NCBI RefSeq assembly: GCF_041333735.1
Contig: NZ_JBGKFB010000001.1
Coordinates: 434,001-498,000 of the forward strand
Source: Veillonella sp.
GTDB lineage: Bacteria; Bacillota; Negativicutes; Veillonellales; Veillonellaceae
Reading direction: 5' to 3'
DNA: 64,000 nt
Within the stretch, counting starts at the first letter, position 1. Each line of letters starts with the position of its first letter. The position numbers and the translations under genes are program-made. This document shows positions 44,071 through 53,233 of this stretch, in pieces. A model generated the notes under the pieces. It had not been told where the DNA came from and searched no databases. It was given only the letters and a program-made list of their open reading frames with translations.

Positions 44071-44742
44071 TTAGGAACGACGCGCACGACGTGCAAAGTA
44101 GTTTCCTATTGTTTGAATAATTTGAACAAAAATAATCAAAATAACTACGGTAAATAACATCAATGGGAAGTTCAACCGTTCATAACCATAGGTGAGGGCC
44201 AAATCACCTACACCACCTGCACCAATAGCACCAGCCATAGCAGTAGCACCGATTAGACCAATAGTACCCGTTGTAATAGATAAAATAAGCGAACCTTTTG
44301 CTTCTGGTAAAAGAAAATGCCAAATCACTTCAAAATGAGAGGCCCCCATCGATTGTGCTGCCTCGATAATGCCTTTATTAACCTCTAAAATAGAGTTCTC
44401 AAAAAGTCGAGCCAGATACGGTGCAATGAATATAACAAGTGGTACAATAGCCGCTGTTGTGCCAACACGAGTACCTACAATCATCTTAGTTAACGGTAAT
44501 ATAAACACCATTAAAATGATAAATGGTACGGAACGCACAATATTAACAATTGTATTTGTAATGGTATAAACAATACTATTTTTAACGATACCATTAGGAT
44601 TTGTTACTACCAGTGTAACTGCGATAATTAGACCTAATACAGTACCAATGAATAGAGATAGGAACACCATATATAATGTCTGTTCTGCAGCTAATAATAA
44701 CTGCGATCCTGGAACACCAAGTTCTTGCATGAAGAAATCCAT
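44071..44742 (-). CDS. metI: methionine ABC transporter permease MetI
   Basis: About 223 residues, five membrane helices; the binding-protein-dependent transport signature is at EAAQSMGASHFEVIWHFLLP, and AMAGAIGAGGVGDLALTYGY is typical of MetI. The ATG at 44742 is preceded by GGAGGTG and overlaps the metN stop (TAATG), which sets the start in place of the longer frame at 44763. Confidence 0.94.
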   Translation of the reverse strand: MDFFMQELGVPGSQLLLAAEQTLYMVFLSLFIGTVLGLIIAVTLVVTNPNGIVKNSIVYTITNTIVNIVRSVPFIILMVFILPLTKMIVGTRVGTTAAIVPLVIFIAPYLARLFENSILEVNKGIIEAAQSMGASHFEVIWHFLLPEAKGSLILSITTGTIGLIGATAMAGAIGAGGVGDLALTYGYERLNFPLMLFTVVILIIFVQIIQTIGNYFARRARRS

Positions 44743-45764
44743 TATAGTGTCACCTCCTGCCATTCAATACCTTGAGCAACAAGATACTCTTTTACCTTGC
44801 CCACCTCAAGATCATCGCCAATAAACTGAACAATGAATATACCAAGTACAGTATGTTCTAACTCTGTTACCGTAGCAAATAATACACTCGTTTCTAAATC
44901 ATAGGTTTTATTAATATGATATAGAACATTATCTGTCGTATTATTTCCTAAGAAATGCATCTTAAGAATTGTGTATGGCCTTTTATCACAAGCTAATGTA
45001 TGTTTCACTGTTGATGGAATTTCATTAGGAATTACAGTCCTAACAAATCGCTTTGTTGTTTCGTGTTTAGGTTTACTAAACACCTCAAGTACAGATCCGC
45101 TCTCTATGAGCTTTCCATGCTCCATAACTACAACTCGATTACATATTTTCTGAATTACATCGATCTCATGAGTTACGATAACTACTGTTACTCCTAGTTC
45201 ACGATTAACACGTTCTAGTAATTGTAATATAGATTCTGTTGTATCAGGATCTAGAGCGCTAGTTGCTTCATCACAAAGCAATATGGATGGATCTGTAGCT
45301 AATGCACGAGCAATACCAACGCGTTGTTTTTGACCCCCAGATAATTCTCCAGGATATGCATTTGCTTTATCGCCCAAATCAACAAAGTTTAATAAGGTTT
45401 TAACCTTTTTATCAATGTCTGATTTTGGCACCTTATTAAGAATTAGTGGGATAGCCACATTATCATACACCGATTTAGCATTCAACAAATTGAACTGTTG
45501 AAAAACCATACCGATGCGCTTACGAACCTTTCTAAGCTCATTAAAACTTAAACCATTGATATTCACACCATCTATTTCAACATGACCAGAGGTAGGTACC
45601 TCTAAGGCATTAATCATGCGAAGCAGTGTAGATTTACCAGCTCCACTAAAGCCAATAATGCCAAATATATCGCCTTTTTCTATGGTAAAGTTTACATCAG
45701 ATAATGCAGTAACCTTTTGCTTATTAACGTCAAACTCTTTCGTTACATTTCGTATAGCAATCAC
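44742..45764 (-). CDS. metN: methionine ABC transporter ATPase MetN
   Basis: 340 residues. Walker A GFSGAGKSTLLRM (about 38-50), signature LSGGQKQRVGIARAL, Walker B LLCDEATSALD and the His switch VTHEI. The last 90 residues are the NIL regulatory domain, which binds methionine and inhibits transport when the pool is full. First gene of metNIQ, with a promoter and an inverted repeat in the leader. Confidence 0.95.
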   Translation of the reverse strand: MIAIRNVTKEFDVNKQKVTALSDVNFTIEKGDIFGIIGFSGAGKSTLLRMINALEVPTSGHVEIDGVNINGLSFNELRKVRKRIGMVFQQFNLLNAKSVYDNVAIPLILNKVPKSDIDKKVKTLLNFVDLGDKANAYPGELSGGQKQRVGIARALATDPSILLCDEATSALDPDTTESILQLLERVNRELGVTVVIVTHEIDVIQKICNRVVVMEHGKLIESGSVLEVFSKPKHETTKRFVRTVIPNEIPSTVKHTLACDKRPYTILKMHFLGNNTTDNVLYHINKTYDLETSVLFATVTELEHTVLGIFIVQFIGDDLEVGKVKEYLVAQGIEWQEVTL

Positions 45765-45810
45765 TGTACCACCTCTTTCCCTACAAATTAGTAGGAATTA
45801 ATATCTTTCT

Positions 45811-45876
45811 AAAACATATCTTTAAGGTATGTTTTAATTGTATACTTAGATTACTACAATTTATAATGACTGTCAA
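45811..45876 (-). promoter_or_regulatory. metNIQ promoter with adjacent inverted repeat
   Basis: On the minus strand TTGACA (45871-45876), 17 bases, TAATCT (45848-45853). Just downstream AAAACATA, nine bases, TATGTTTT (45811-45835) could be an operator or a leader hairpin. A second small hairpin (CCTAC/GTAGG) stands directly before the ribosome binding site. No SAM riboswitch or T-box core is recognisable. Confidence 0.55.
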
Positions 45877-45880
45877 ACAC

Positions 45881-45916
45881 AAAAAGGACCTCAACAAAAA
45901 TGTTGAGGTTCTTTTC
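45881..45916 (-). terminator. terminator of the EamA gene
   Basis: GGACCTCAAC and GTTGAGGTTC form the stem; A tract upstream and CTTTT downstream on either strand. Confidence 0.82.
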
Positions 45917-45952
45917 GTATCTATATACTTTTGGTCCTTTACATCAAACCTA

Positions 45953-46819
45953 TCATCTATATCGATTAAATAAGAACAATGATCCTAGTATAATAGGCGC
46001 TCCAATATAGAGTCCCATATTAGGATATTCTCCTAATAAAAAGGCTGCTACTACGGCTGCCACGATTGGCGAGATATACATAAAATTGGTTACATCCGAA
46101 ACTTTTTCAGCATGTTCAAAGGCATAGCTCCAGAATACGAATCCTAATGCACTGGAAAAGAATGCTAGGTATATCATAGCAAGCTTCGCAGTAATTGGTG
46201 CGGCTCCAATCATTTCAATAGCATGATCTGCAAAAGGTAGTGCCATAATGGCACCTGTAAACATGGACCACATAGCGATAGTAATCGAGTCATAACCTTT
46301 CAGACTAAGCCCGCGATTTAGAATATTATAAACAGCAAACAGTATCATACCAATCAACGTCCATATGGCCCCCATTGGAATGGTCAGAGTGGAATTCCAA
46401 AGGATAATGATGGCTACCCCTACAAAAGCAGTTATAGTGAAGAGCCAACCTATAGGGCGTATTCTATCCTTATAGACTACCAATGCCATCAGTGCTGTTG
46501 TCATTGGTGTTAAAGCCATAATAATACTAGATGTAGCGGCCGGTATTGTTCGCAATCCCTCATTAAACACAATTTGATAAACGAAGTTACCTGTAGCGCC
46601 TAACAAAATGTATATACCCCATTCACGCCAAGATGTAGGGATGTGTAATCCCTTAAATACACCAATAATTAGCATGAGTATAGCGCCGCCTACAACCCTC
46701 GCTACCGAGAGTGTCAATGCATCTACTGATTGCAATGCTACTTTACCAAAAGGAAACGCCGTAGCCCAAACGGCAATGGTGGCAGATGCCCCTAAAATGG
46801 CTTTCATACGATTTGTCAT
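45953..46819 (-). CDS. EamA/DMT-family transporter
   Basis: About 288 residues with ten membrane helices as two EamA repeats, GASATIAVWATAFPFGKVAL in the first and MIGAAPITAKLAMIYLAFF in the second. Members export amino acids or other metabolites; nothing here fixes the substrate. Two ATGs lie close together (46825 and 46819); AAAGGTAG is better spaced from the second. Confidence 0.88.
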   Translation of the reverse strand: MTNRMKAILGASATIAVWATAFPFGKVALQSVDALTLSVARVVGGAILMLIIGVFKGLHIPTSWREWGIYILLGATGNFVYQIVFNEGLRTIPAATSSIIMALTPMTTALMALVVYKDRIRPIGWLFTITAFVGVAIIILWNSTLTIPMGAIWTLIGMILFAVYNILNRGLSLKGYDSITIAMWSMFTGAIMALPFADHAIEMIGAAPITAKLAMIYLAFFSSALGFVFWSYAFEHAEKVSDVTNFMYISPIVAAVVAAFLLGEYPNMGLYIGAPIILGSLFLFNRYR

Positions 46820-47121
46820 TAGCATCTACCTTTCTACGCAATTCCATAATCAATACTATCTAAATATTACCACAATAAGTCCCTACTATTCCAAGAAAAT
46901 ACATCATACTATATCGAATACTTTCTATTTATTGATATAAATTTTCATTATTTAAAGATAATATAAAATCAAATTTTTCAAAGTTACACATTCGCACAAA
47001 CCAATACTATCGCCATATTTAAAGCATTTTATATAGTGTTGCTAATATGGATAAATTATAAATAAGAACTATTCTTATGAAAATTGCATAGCATATATTG
47101 AAAATATATATCATTTAAAAT
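46820..47121. other. A+T-rich region upstream of the pyruvate formate-lyase operon
   Basis: About 300 bases of A+T-rich DNA with TTGATATAAATTTTCA-like and other imperfect palindromes. No gene seen; probable regulatory DNA of the anaerobically important pfl operon. Confidence 0.4.
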
Positions 47122-47150
47122 TTGTGAAATCGAGACAAACATTGTACACT
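47122..47150 (+). promoter_or_regulatory. candidate promoter of the pfl operon
   Basis: TTGTGA (47122-47127), 17 bases, TACACT (47145-47150), about 45 bases upstream of the catalytic subunit start. The match is moderate. Confidence 0.4.
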
Positions 47151-47195
47151 ATAGGCATAGAAATCTATAGTTATATCCTTTTATGGAGGTGCAAA

Positions 47196-49313
47196 ATGCA
47201 ACATACTGCATGGAAAGATTTTAACACAGGTGTGTGGGATAAAGCCGTTGATGTACGCGACTTTATTCAAAGAAACTATATCCCCTATGAAGGGGACGAT
47301 TTCTTCCTTGCTGGCCCTACAGAAAGAACGACAAAATTATGGGACCAAGTAATGAAGCTTTATGAAGAAGAACGTGAAAAAGGCGGCATGCTCGATGCCG
47401 ATACTTCTGTGGCCACACACATTACTGCCCATGCGCCAGGATATATCGACAAAGACCTTGAAACAATCGTTGGTTTGCAAACTGACAAACCATTAAAACG
47501 CGCCATGTTCCCTTATGGTGGCTTGCGTACTGCGAAATCCGCTATTGAAGAATACGGCTTCAAAATGGATCCGCAAACAGAAGACTTCTTCAAAAAACAC
47601 CGTAAAACACACAACGACGGCGTATTTGATGTATATACACCAGAAATGCGTGCCGCTCGTACAGCTCATATCGTAACTGGTTTGCCAGACGCTTACAGCC
47701 GTGGCCGTATCATCGGTGACTATCGCCGTATCGCTTTGTATGGTGTTGATTACCTTATCGAAGACAAAAAAGAACAACTCAGTATCACAATGGGCGATAT
47801 GCTGGAAGAAGTGATTCGCGATCGTGAAGAAATCCAAGATCAAATTCGTTCCTTGAAGGAATTGAAAGAAATGGCTGCGTCTTATGGTTACGATATTTCT
47901 GGACCAGCTAAAGACGTTAAAGAGGCTATGCAATGGATCTACTTCGGCTACCTTGGCGCGATTAAAGAGCAAAACGGTGCTGCTATGTCCATCGGCCGTA
48001 ACTCTACATTCCTCGACATCTACGCGGAACGCGACCTTCGCAATGGCACATATACAGAAGAACAAATCCAAGAATTCGTAGATCATTTCATTATGAAATT
48101 GCGTATGGTTCGCTTCGCGCGTATCCACGAATACAATAACTTGTTCACAGGCGATCCTGTATGGACTACAGAATCCATCGGTGGTATGGGTACTGACGGC
48201 CGTACTTTGGTTTCCAAGATGTCCTTCCGGTATTTGCATACATTGACTAATCTTGGCCCGGCTCCAGAACCAAACCTCACTGTATTATGGACCCCTCGCA
48301 TGCCTATTGGCTTCCGCCGCTTCTGTGCGAAATTATCCATTGAAACATCTTCCATCCAATACGAAAATGACGACTTAATGCGTCCTAACTCTGGTGATGA
48401 CTACGCTATCGCATGTTGCGTATCCCCAATGCGTATTGGTAAAGAAATGCAATTCTTCGGCGCTCGTTCCAACTTGGCTAAATGCTTGCTTTACGCAATC
48501 AATGGCGGCGTTGACGAAAAATTGAAAAAACAAATTGGTCCTAAATACCGCCCTATCACGTCCGAATACTTAGAATTCGACGAAGTATGGGAAAAATTCG
48601 ACGACATGATGGAATGGTTGGCAGGCGTATATGTAAACGCATTGAACATCATTCACTACATGCACGATAAATATGCTTATGAAAAACTAGAAATGGCATT
48701 GCATGACCGCAAGGTAACTCGTTGGTTTGCAACTGGTATTGCTGGTTTATCCGTAGTAGCTGACTCCTTGTCTGCTATTAAATATGCTAAGGTAAAACCT
48801 ATTCGTGACGAAAACGGCATCGCTGTTGATTTCGAAATCGAAGGTGACTTCCCTAAATATGGTAACGATGACGATCGTGTAGATAGCTTGGCAGCAAAAG
48901 TTGTTTCCACATTTATGAACAAGATTCGTAAACATCCTACATACCGTCAATCTGTTCCTACGATGAGCTTGTTAACAATTACTTCCAACGTAGTATATGG
49001 TACTGCAACAGGTTCTACACCAGATGGCCGTAAAGCTGGTGAAGCTTTCGCTCCTGGTGCTAACCCAATGCACGGTCGTGACACTCACGGTGCTATTTCT
49101 TCGTTGGCATCCGTAGCAAAAATGCCATGGCGTGATAGCTCCGATGGTATTTCCAATACCTTCTCTATCATTCCTGACGCATTAGGTAAATCTGGTGAAA
49201 CATTTGTGTCCCTCAGCGATTTTGATATTGAGTTAGATCCATCTCAATTGCCTAACTCTAATACAAACTTCGCTTGCAGTGAACCGAATGTTACTATAAA
49301 GGAAGATAAATAA
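47196..49313 (+). CDS. pflB: pyruvate formate-lyase catalytic chain lacking the glycyl radical domain
   Basis: Cleaves pyruvate with CoA to acetyl-CoA and formate. About 705 residues align with the first part of PflB: the active-site pair is in DDYAIACCVSPM, then MQFFGARSNLAK, LLYAINGGVDEKL, and TGSTPDGRKAGEAFAPGANP. After SIIPDALGK the family sequence stops and a unique tail of about 40 residues (ending TIKEDK) follows. The RVSGYAV glycyl radical segment is absent here and is encoded by the next gene. GGAGGTGCAAA fixes the ATG at 47196. Codon use is strongly biased, as expected for an abundant fermentation enzyme. Confidence 0.93.
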   Translation: MQHTAWKDFNTGVWDKAVDVRDFIQRNYIPYEGDDFFLAGPTERTTKLWDQVMKLYEEEREKGGMLDADTSVATHITAHAPGYIDKDLETIVGLQTDKPLKRAMFPYGGLRTAKSAIEEYGFKMDPQTEDFFKKHRKTHNDGVFDVYTPEMRAARTAHIVTGLPDAYSRGRIIGDYRRIALYGVDYLIEDKKEQLSITMGDMLEEVIRDREEIQDQIRSLKELKEMAASYGYDISGPAKDVKEAMQWIYFGYLGAIKEQNGAAMSIGRNSTFLDIYAERDLRNGTYTEEQIQEFVDHFIMKLRMVRFARIHEYNNLFTGDPVWTTESIGGMGTDGRTLVSKMSFRYLHTLTNLGPAPEPNLTVLWTPRMPIGFRRFCAKLSIETSSIQYENDDLMRPNSGDDYAIACCVSPMRIGKEMQFFGARSNLAKCLLYAINGGVDEKLKKQIGPKYRPITSEYLEFDEVWEKFDDMMEWLAGVYVNALNIIHYMHDKYAYEKLEMALHDRKVTRWFATGIAGLSVVADSLSAIKYAKVKPIRDENGIAVDFEIEGDFPKYGNDDDRVDSLAAKVVSTFMNKIRKHPTYRQSVPTMSLLTITSNVVYGTATGSTPDGRKAGEAFAPGANPMHGRDTHGAISSLASVAKMPWRDSSDGISNTFSIIPDALGKSGETFVSLSDFDIELDPSQLPNSNTNFACSEPNVTIKEDK

Positions 49314-49388
49314 TATCTTCCATAGTATCGGAATGCTTTCACCGGCACCGATATGAGTGTTAGTCTTGGTTGAAAGGAGGCAATACCA

Positions 49389-49628
49389 ATGAGCAACCAA
49401 CAACAAATTGATAACTTGGTAGAGTTATTAGATGGCTACTCCCAAAAAGGCGGTCATCATTTGAACGTTAACGTGTTCACTCGCGAAACATTGTTAGACG
49501 CTCAAAAACATCCTGAGTTGTATCCTCAATTAACTGTTCGTGTGTCTGGTTACGCAGTGCACTTCAGCAAATTGACTAAAGCACAACAGGACGAAGTTAT
49601 TTCTCGTACATTCCATCAACAAATCTAA
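49389..49628 (+). CDS. grcA: stand-alone glycyl radical subunit of pyruvate formate-lyase (GrcA-like)
   Basis: 79 residues that correspond to the C-terminal domain of ordinary PflB: NLVELLDGYSQKGGHHLNVN, YPQLTVRVSGYAVHFSKL with the radical Gly54 in RVSGYAV, and ISRTFHQ. It has its own AAAGGAGG site and start and lies 75 bases after the catalytic gene, whose spacer shows no leftover PflB sequence. E. coli GrcA (YfiD) is a similar spare part that rescues oxygen-damaged PFL, but there PflB keeps its own domain; here this protein appears to be the only source of the radical for the adjacent chain. The activase gene follows in 12 bases. Confidence 0.9.
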   Translation: MSNQQQIDNLVELLDGYSQKGGHHLNVNVFTRETLLDAQKHPELYPQLTVRVSGYAVHFSKLTKAQQDEVISRTFHQQI

Positions 49629-49640
49629 TCGAGGTTACCT

Positions 49641-50417
49641 ATGACAGGACGTATTCATTCGGTCGAAACGATGGGTACGGTTGATGGTCCAGGCATGCGC
49701 ATGGTGGCTTTTCTCCAAGGATGCCCCATGCGTTGTGCTTATTGCCACAATCCTGACACATGGAATGAAATTAGCGATGATGCTAAGCTCATGACCGTCG
49801 AGGAATTGTGGGACCAGTACGAACGTAACCGCCAATTTTATACTAATGGTGGTATCACCGTCACAGGTGGGGAAGCTCTAATGCAAATCGACTTTGTTAC
49901 TGAGCTTTTCACATATTTCCGTGAAAGAAACGTCCATACCTGTTTAGATACAAGTGGAATTTGTTTTGATCCCCACCAAGAGGTGGCCTACCGTAAGCTA
50001 CTCAGTGTCACTAGTCTCGTCATCCTAGACCTTAAAGAAATCGATTCTGATAAACATCTGTGGTTAACAGGCAAACCGTTAGAGCCCATTCTCGGATTTG
50101 CTAGATTAACGGCAGACGTAGAAGTTCCTATTTGGGTTCGTCACGTTGTAGTCCCTACCATCACAGATAATGCAGATCATCACTATCGTCTAGGCTTTTT
50201 CCTAGGATCCCTGAATAACTTACAAGCCGTTGATTGCTTGCCATATCACGTTATGGGTACTGCTAAATATAAGGAGTTAGGTCTTACCTATCGCCTAGAG
50301 GGCATACCGGCCGCATCAAAAGATATAGCGGCTAAAGCGACAAGAACCGTGGTAGAAGGCATCAAGGCCTATCGACGCCATTGGTGGAGTCCCATCAAAA
50401 CACAACATCAATCATAA
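49641..50417 (+). CDS. pflA: pyruvate formate-lyase activating enzyme
   Basis: Radical SAM enzyme, 258 residues: TMGTVDGPGMRMVAFLQGCP then CPMRCAYCHNPDTW (CX3CX2C cluster at about 29-36) and GGITVTGGEALMQ. Abstracts H from the glycine of PFL using SAM and a [4Fe-4S] cluster. In this organism its target should be the separate 79-residue protein encoded just upstream. GAGGTTACCT precedes the ATG. Confidence 0.94.
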   Translation: MTGRIHSVETMGTVDGPGMRMVAFLQGCPMRCAYCHNPDTWNEISDDAKLMTVEELWDQYERNRQFYTNGGITVTGGEALMQIDFVTELFTYFRERNVHTCLDTSGICFDPHQEVAYRKLLSVTSLVILDLKEIDSDKHLWLTGKPLEPILGFARLTADVEVPIWVRHVVVPTITDNADHHYRLGFFLGSLNNLQAVDCLPYHVMGTAKYKELGLTYRLEGIPAASKDIAAKATRTVVEGIKAYRRHWWSPIKTQHQS

Positions 50418-50495
50418 TCAAGTTCGAGGATAACTACCTCCCTTGATATATATACACATATATATTAAAAACTTGATCTATGATAGCCCTAAAAC

Positions 50496-50535
50496 AATAG
50501 AGCCGCCCCCACACAACCGGGGACGGCTCTTATTG
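50496..50535 (+). terminator. terminator of the pfl operon
   Basis: GAGCCGCCCC with GGGGACGGCTC (one mismatch) over an eight-base loop, flanked by AATA and TTATT. Confidence 0.8.
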
Positions 50536-50643
50536 TATTTATAGACTATTTAGTTTCTATTATTTGTGCACTGATTTTGAATAATCAGCACATCATTTAG
50601 GTACATAACCTATTTAATCTAATATTCGCTCTATTAATATCTT

Positions 50644-51597
50644 TTATTTAGATACTACATTAATAGGTTCACCTTTAAAGAAGGCTTGTACATTGTCACG
50701 AATGATGCCTACCAAGCGTTGGCGTGTTTCGAGACCTTTCCAGCCCATATGAGGTGTGATGATAACATTATCTAATGTATATAGAGGGCTGTCCTCTGCT
50801 GGAGGCTCTACCTCTTGTACATCGAGGCCAGCACCTGCAATGCGTTTAGCCGCTAATGCTTCACAAAGGTCAGCTTCATTAATAAGAGGACCACGACCTG
50901 TATTGACGATGACTGCATTTGGCTTCATCTTAGCGATGGTTTCTTTATTAATCATGTACTTAGTTTGGTCATTCAATGGGCAATGCAATGTAATATAATC
51001 ACTATTTTCTAGTAATTCATCAAGGCTTACATAACGAACACCGTCGCCATCAGCCTTTGGTGTACGCGTATAAACCAAGATATTCATACCTAGTGCTTTT
51101 GCTACCTTGATGACTTCCATACCGATGTGACCAGCACCAACAACACCTAAGGTTTTACCATTCACTTCGGTATGGCTCACTTGTAAATGCTTTGTGAAAT
51201 TACTGCGATCACCTTTAGCAAGCATGCCGATTTGTTGTTGCATTGTGGACGCAAAATTGAGGATCATCATGATTACCGTATGTGCTACACGTTCTGTGCT
51301 GTACGCTGGAATATTGCACACAGTGATACCTCTCTCCTTTGCAGCGTTGAGGTCGATATTATTGTAGCCTGTACCTGCTTCTACAATGAGCTCTACAGTA
51401 TCTGGAAATTGTGAAAGCAACTCAGCCCCTACTGGTAACTCTTTTGTTACTACTACGCGAGCCCCTTGGATACGCTCAATAAGCTCTTCATTTGTACTAT
51501 TATCATAAACCTGTACATCATTAGATAATACGGAGAAATCTAATGCATGGTCATAATTCATTTTACTTGCGTTTACTACTACTACACGTTCGCTCAT
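50644..51597 (-). CDS. D-2-hydroxyacid dehydrogenase (NAD-dependent)
   Basis: About 317 residues. Rossmann signature LGVVGAGHIGMEVIKVAKAL, catalytic Arg in VNTGRGPLINEADL, Glu in GLDVQEVEPP and His in ITPHMGWKG. The family includes D-lactate, glycerate and hydroxypyruvate reductases; sequence does not decide. In a lactate-using anaerobe a D-lactate or glycerate role is plausible. GGAGGTTCTC supports the ATG at 51597. Confidence 0.9.
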   Translation of the reverse strand: MSERVVVVNASKMNYDHALDFSVLSNDVQVYDNSTNEELIERIQGARVVVTKELPVGAELLSQFPDTVELIVEAGTGYNNIDLNAAKERGITVCNIPAYSTERVAHTVIMMILNFASTMQQQIGMLAKGDRSNFTKHLQVSHTEVNGKTLGVVGAGHIGMEVIKVAKALGMNILVYTRTPKADGDGVRYVSLDELLENSDYITLHCPLNDQTKYMINKETIAKMKPNAVIVNTGRGPLINEADLCEALAAKRIAGAGLDVQEVEPPAEDSPLYTLDNVIITPHMGWKGLETRQRLVGIIRDNVQAFFKGEPINVVSK

Positions 51598-51942
51598 GAG
51601 AACCTCCTTAAATAACAATTTTATATTCCATATATACCTCAGCACTCTATTTCATCATATATACTGTACAATTAGTAAGCATACCGTATCTATTTATAGC
51701 ATATATAATACACTAGTTACATAAAAGTATATAAATAATCTATCTATATAAATTATACTATAAATAGCATCGGAAGCTATATTAATTAGTATACTTTCAC
51801 AAATATTGTATATAATATATGCAGAAAAGCTATAAAATTCAAAATAATACCAATATTTCTGTATAAAACTTTCACAAAAGTATTGTTTAATTCCCCAAAA
51901 GTTATACAATAAAAGTAATGTTATATAGAATTGAGGAATACC
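51598..51942. other. A+T-rich divergent promoter region between the dehydrogenase and alr
   Basis: About 345 bases, mostly A and T, with several TATAAT-like hexamers and two copies of ACTTTCACAAA (51794-51804 and 51867-51877). No gene seen. Confidence 0.4.
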
Positions 51943-53055
51943 ATGAGACCCACCTATTTGACCATAAATACAAGTCTTGTTCGCGAGAACTTGCGCAAAA
52001 TTAAAGATAGTTTACCGGAATGGAGCACATCTACAGCTGTTATCAAGGCCAATGGCTATGGCCACGGCAGCGTTATGATGGGCCGTATTGCCGTTGAGGA
52101 GGGTTATGAATCCTTAGCGGTTGCCATTCCTGAAGAGTCTGTGCCGCTTCGCAATGCAGGTATTATGGTGCCAATCTACCTACTAGGTCTCACACGCCCA
52201 CAATCATTTGAGCTTGTAGCAGACACGAATTCCATCCCTGCCGTATGTGAATCTACAGATTTGGAAGCACTAGACAAAGTAGCAGAAAATCATGATATGA
52301 TCATTCGCGTTGCTGTCGCTGTCGATACAGGCATGCATCGCATCGGTATCAAACCAGAGGATGCAGTAGAATTTATAAAACGCGTTGAATCCTATGAAAA
52401 TCTTGAAGTAGACGGCTTCTTTTCTCATATGAGTAACGCTGATGCAGCTGATCAAAGCCACGCGCATGGGCAGGCACAAAAATTTCATAAAATGGTAGAC
52501 GAAATCCGTGCATTTAGACCTGATGCGGACTATCGATTCTCCCTTGCCAATAGTGCTGGGTTATTATCTGTAAAAGATAGCTTATTTACCGATGCACGTC
52601 CTGGCATTATCCAATATGGTATTATGCCATCCCTTGATGTACCAAATCGATTGGGGTTGAAACCAGTCCTCTCCTTCCACAGCGAAGTAGTACATGTACA
52701 GCGCTTGGAAGCTGGCGAAGGTATCGGCTATGGTTCTACCTATATAACACCAGAACCAATGACAATTGCTACCATCCCTGTAGGCTATGCAGATGGTTAT
52801 CCTCGCAGCTTATCTAATCGCGGTACCGTCCTTATTCATGGTACACGATGCCCTGTAGTGGGCCGTATCTGTATGGACCAATTCATGGTGGCCGTGCCTG
52901 ATACAATTACTGTACAACCTGGTGATAAGGTTGTCCTCTTAGGATCTCAAGGTCATGAGAGCATCTCTGCATTAGAGATTGCTGCCTTAGCCTCAACAAT
53001 TCCTTATGAAATCTTCTGTGGTTTCTCTGAGCGCGTACCTAGACAATATATTTAA
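51943..53055 (+). CDS. alr: alanine racemase
   Basis: Makes D-alanine for peptidoglycan. 370 residues; PLP lysine Lys35 in TAVIKANGYGHGSVMM, the second-base Tyr in GIGYGSTYITPEP, and VGRICMDQFMVAVPD. The real start is the ATG at 51943 preceded by TTGAGGAATACC; the open frame upstream begins with TTG only. It has its own terminator, and lies divergent to the dehydrogenase. Confidence 0.95.
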   Translation: MRPTYLTINTSLVRENLRKIKDSLPEWSTSTAVIKANGYGHGSVMMGRIAVEEGYESLAVAIPEESVPLRNAGIMVPIYLLGLTRPQSFELVADTNSIPAVCESTDLEALDKVAENHDMIIRVAVAVDTGMHRIGIKPEDAVEFIKRVESYENLEVDGFFSHMSNADAADQSHAHGQAQKFHKMVDEIRAFRPDADYRFSLANSAGLLSVKDSLFTDARPGIIQYGIMPSLDVPNRLGLKPVLSFHSEVVHVQRLEAGEGIGYGSTYITPEPMTIATIPVGYADGYPRSLSNRGTVLIHGTRCPVVGRICMDQFMVAVPDTITVQPGDKVVLLGSQGHESISALEIAALASTIPYEIFCGFSERVPRQYI

Positions 53056-53095
53056 AACAATCATTTTAGACCTCATAGAGATTTAGATACATACA

Positions 53096-53127
53096 AAATG
53101 AGCAGATATATTTATATCTGCTCATTT
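53096..53127 (+). terminator. terminator of alr
   Basis: AAATGAGCAGATATA and TATATCTGCTCATTT pair around one or a few loop bases. Confidence 0.85.
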
Positions 53128-53184
53128 ATATTTCTAGAAAGTTTCAAGGCCTATATTTACTATTTCATATAAGAAATTTTTCAA

Positions 53185-53233
53185 CGAAAAAAGCCCGTAG
53201 TACATGCAGCGGTCTACATGTATTACGGGCTTT
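53185..53233 (-). terminator. terminator of the PepSY transcript at 53.5 kb
   Basis: AAAGCCCGTAGTACATG pairs with CATGTATTACGGGCTTT (one mismatch); on the minus strand the stem is followed by TTTTTTCG. Confidence 0.88.

Noticed and set aside
45765..45880. SAM riboswitch or T-box before metN
   Set aside because: No conserved S-box core or T-box TGGNACCGCG sequence and the leader is too short; only simple hairpins are present.
47493..48239. 248-codon minus-strand frame
   Set aside because: Antisense shadow of the pyruvate formate-lyase gene, whose protein is unmistakable.
47196..49628. Split PflB as a sequencing frameshift
   Set aside because: The second gene has its own strong ribosome binding site and start, the first has a unique tail, and the 75-base spacer shows no PflB-like codons in any frame.
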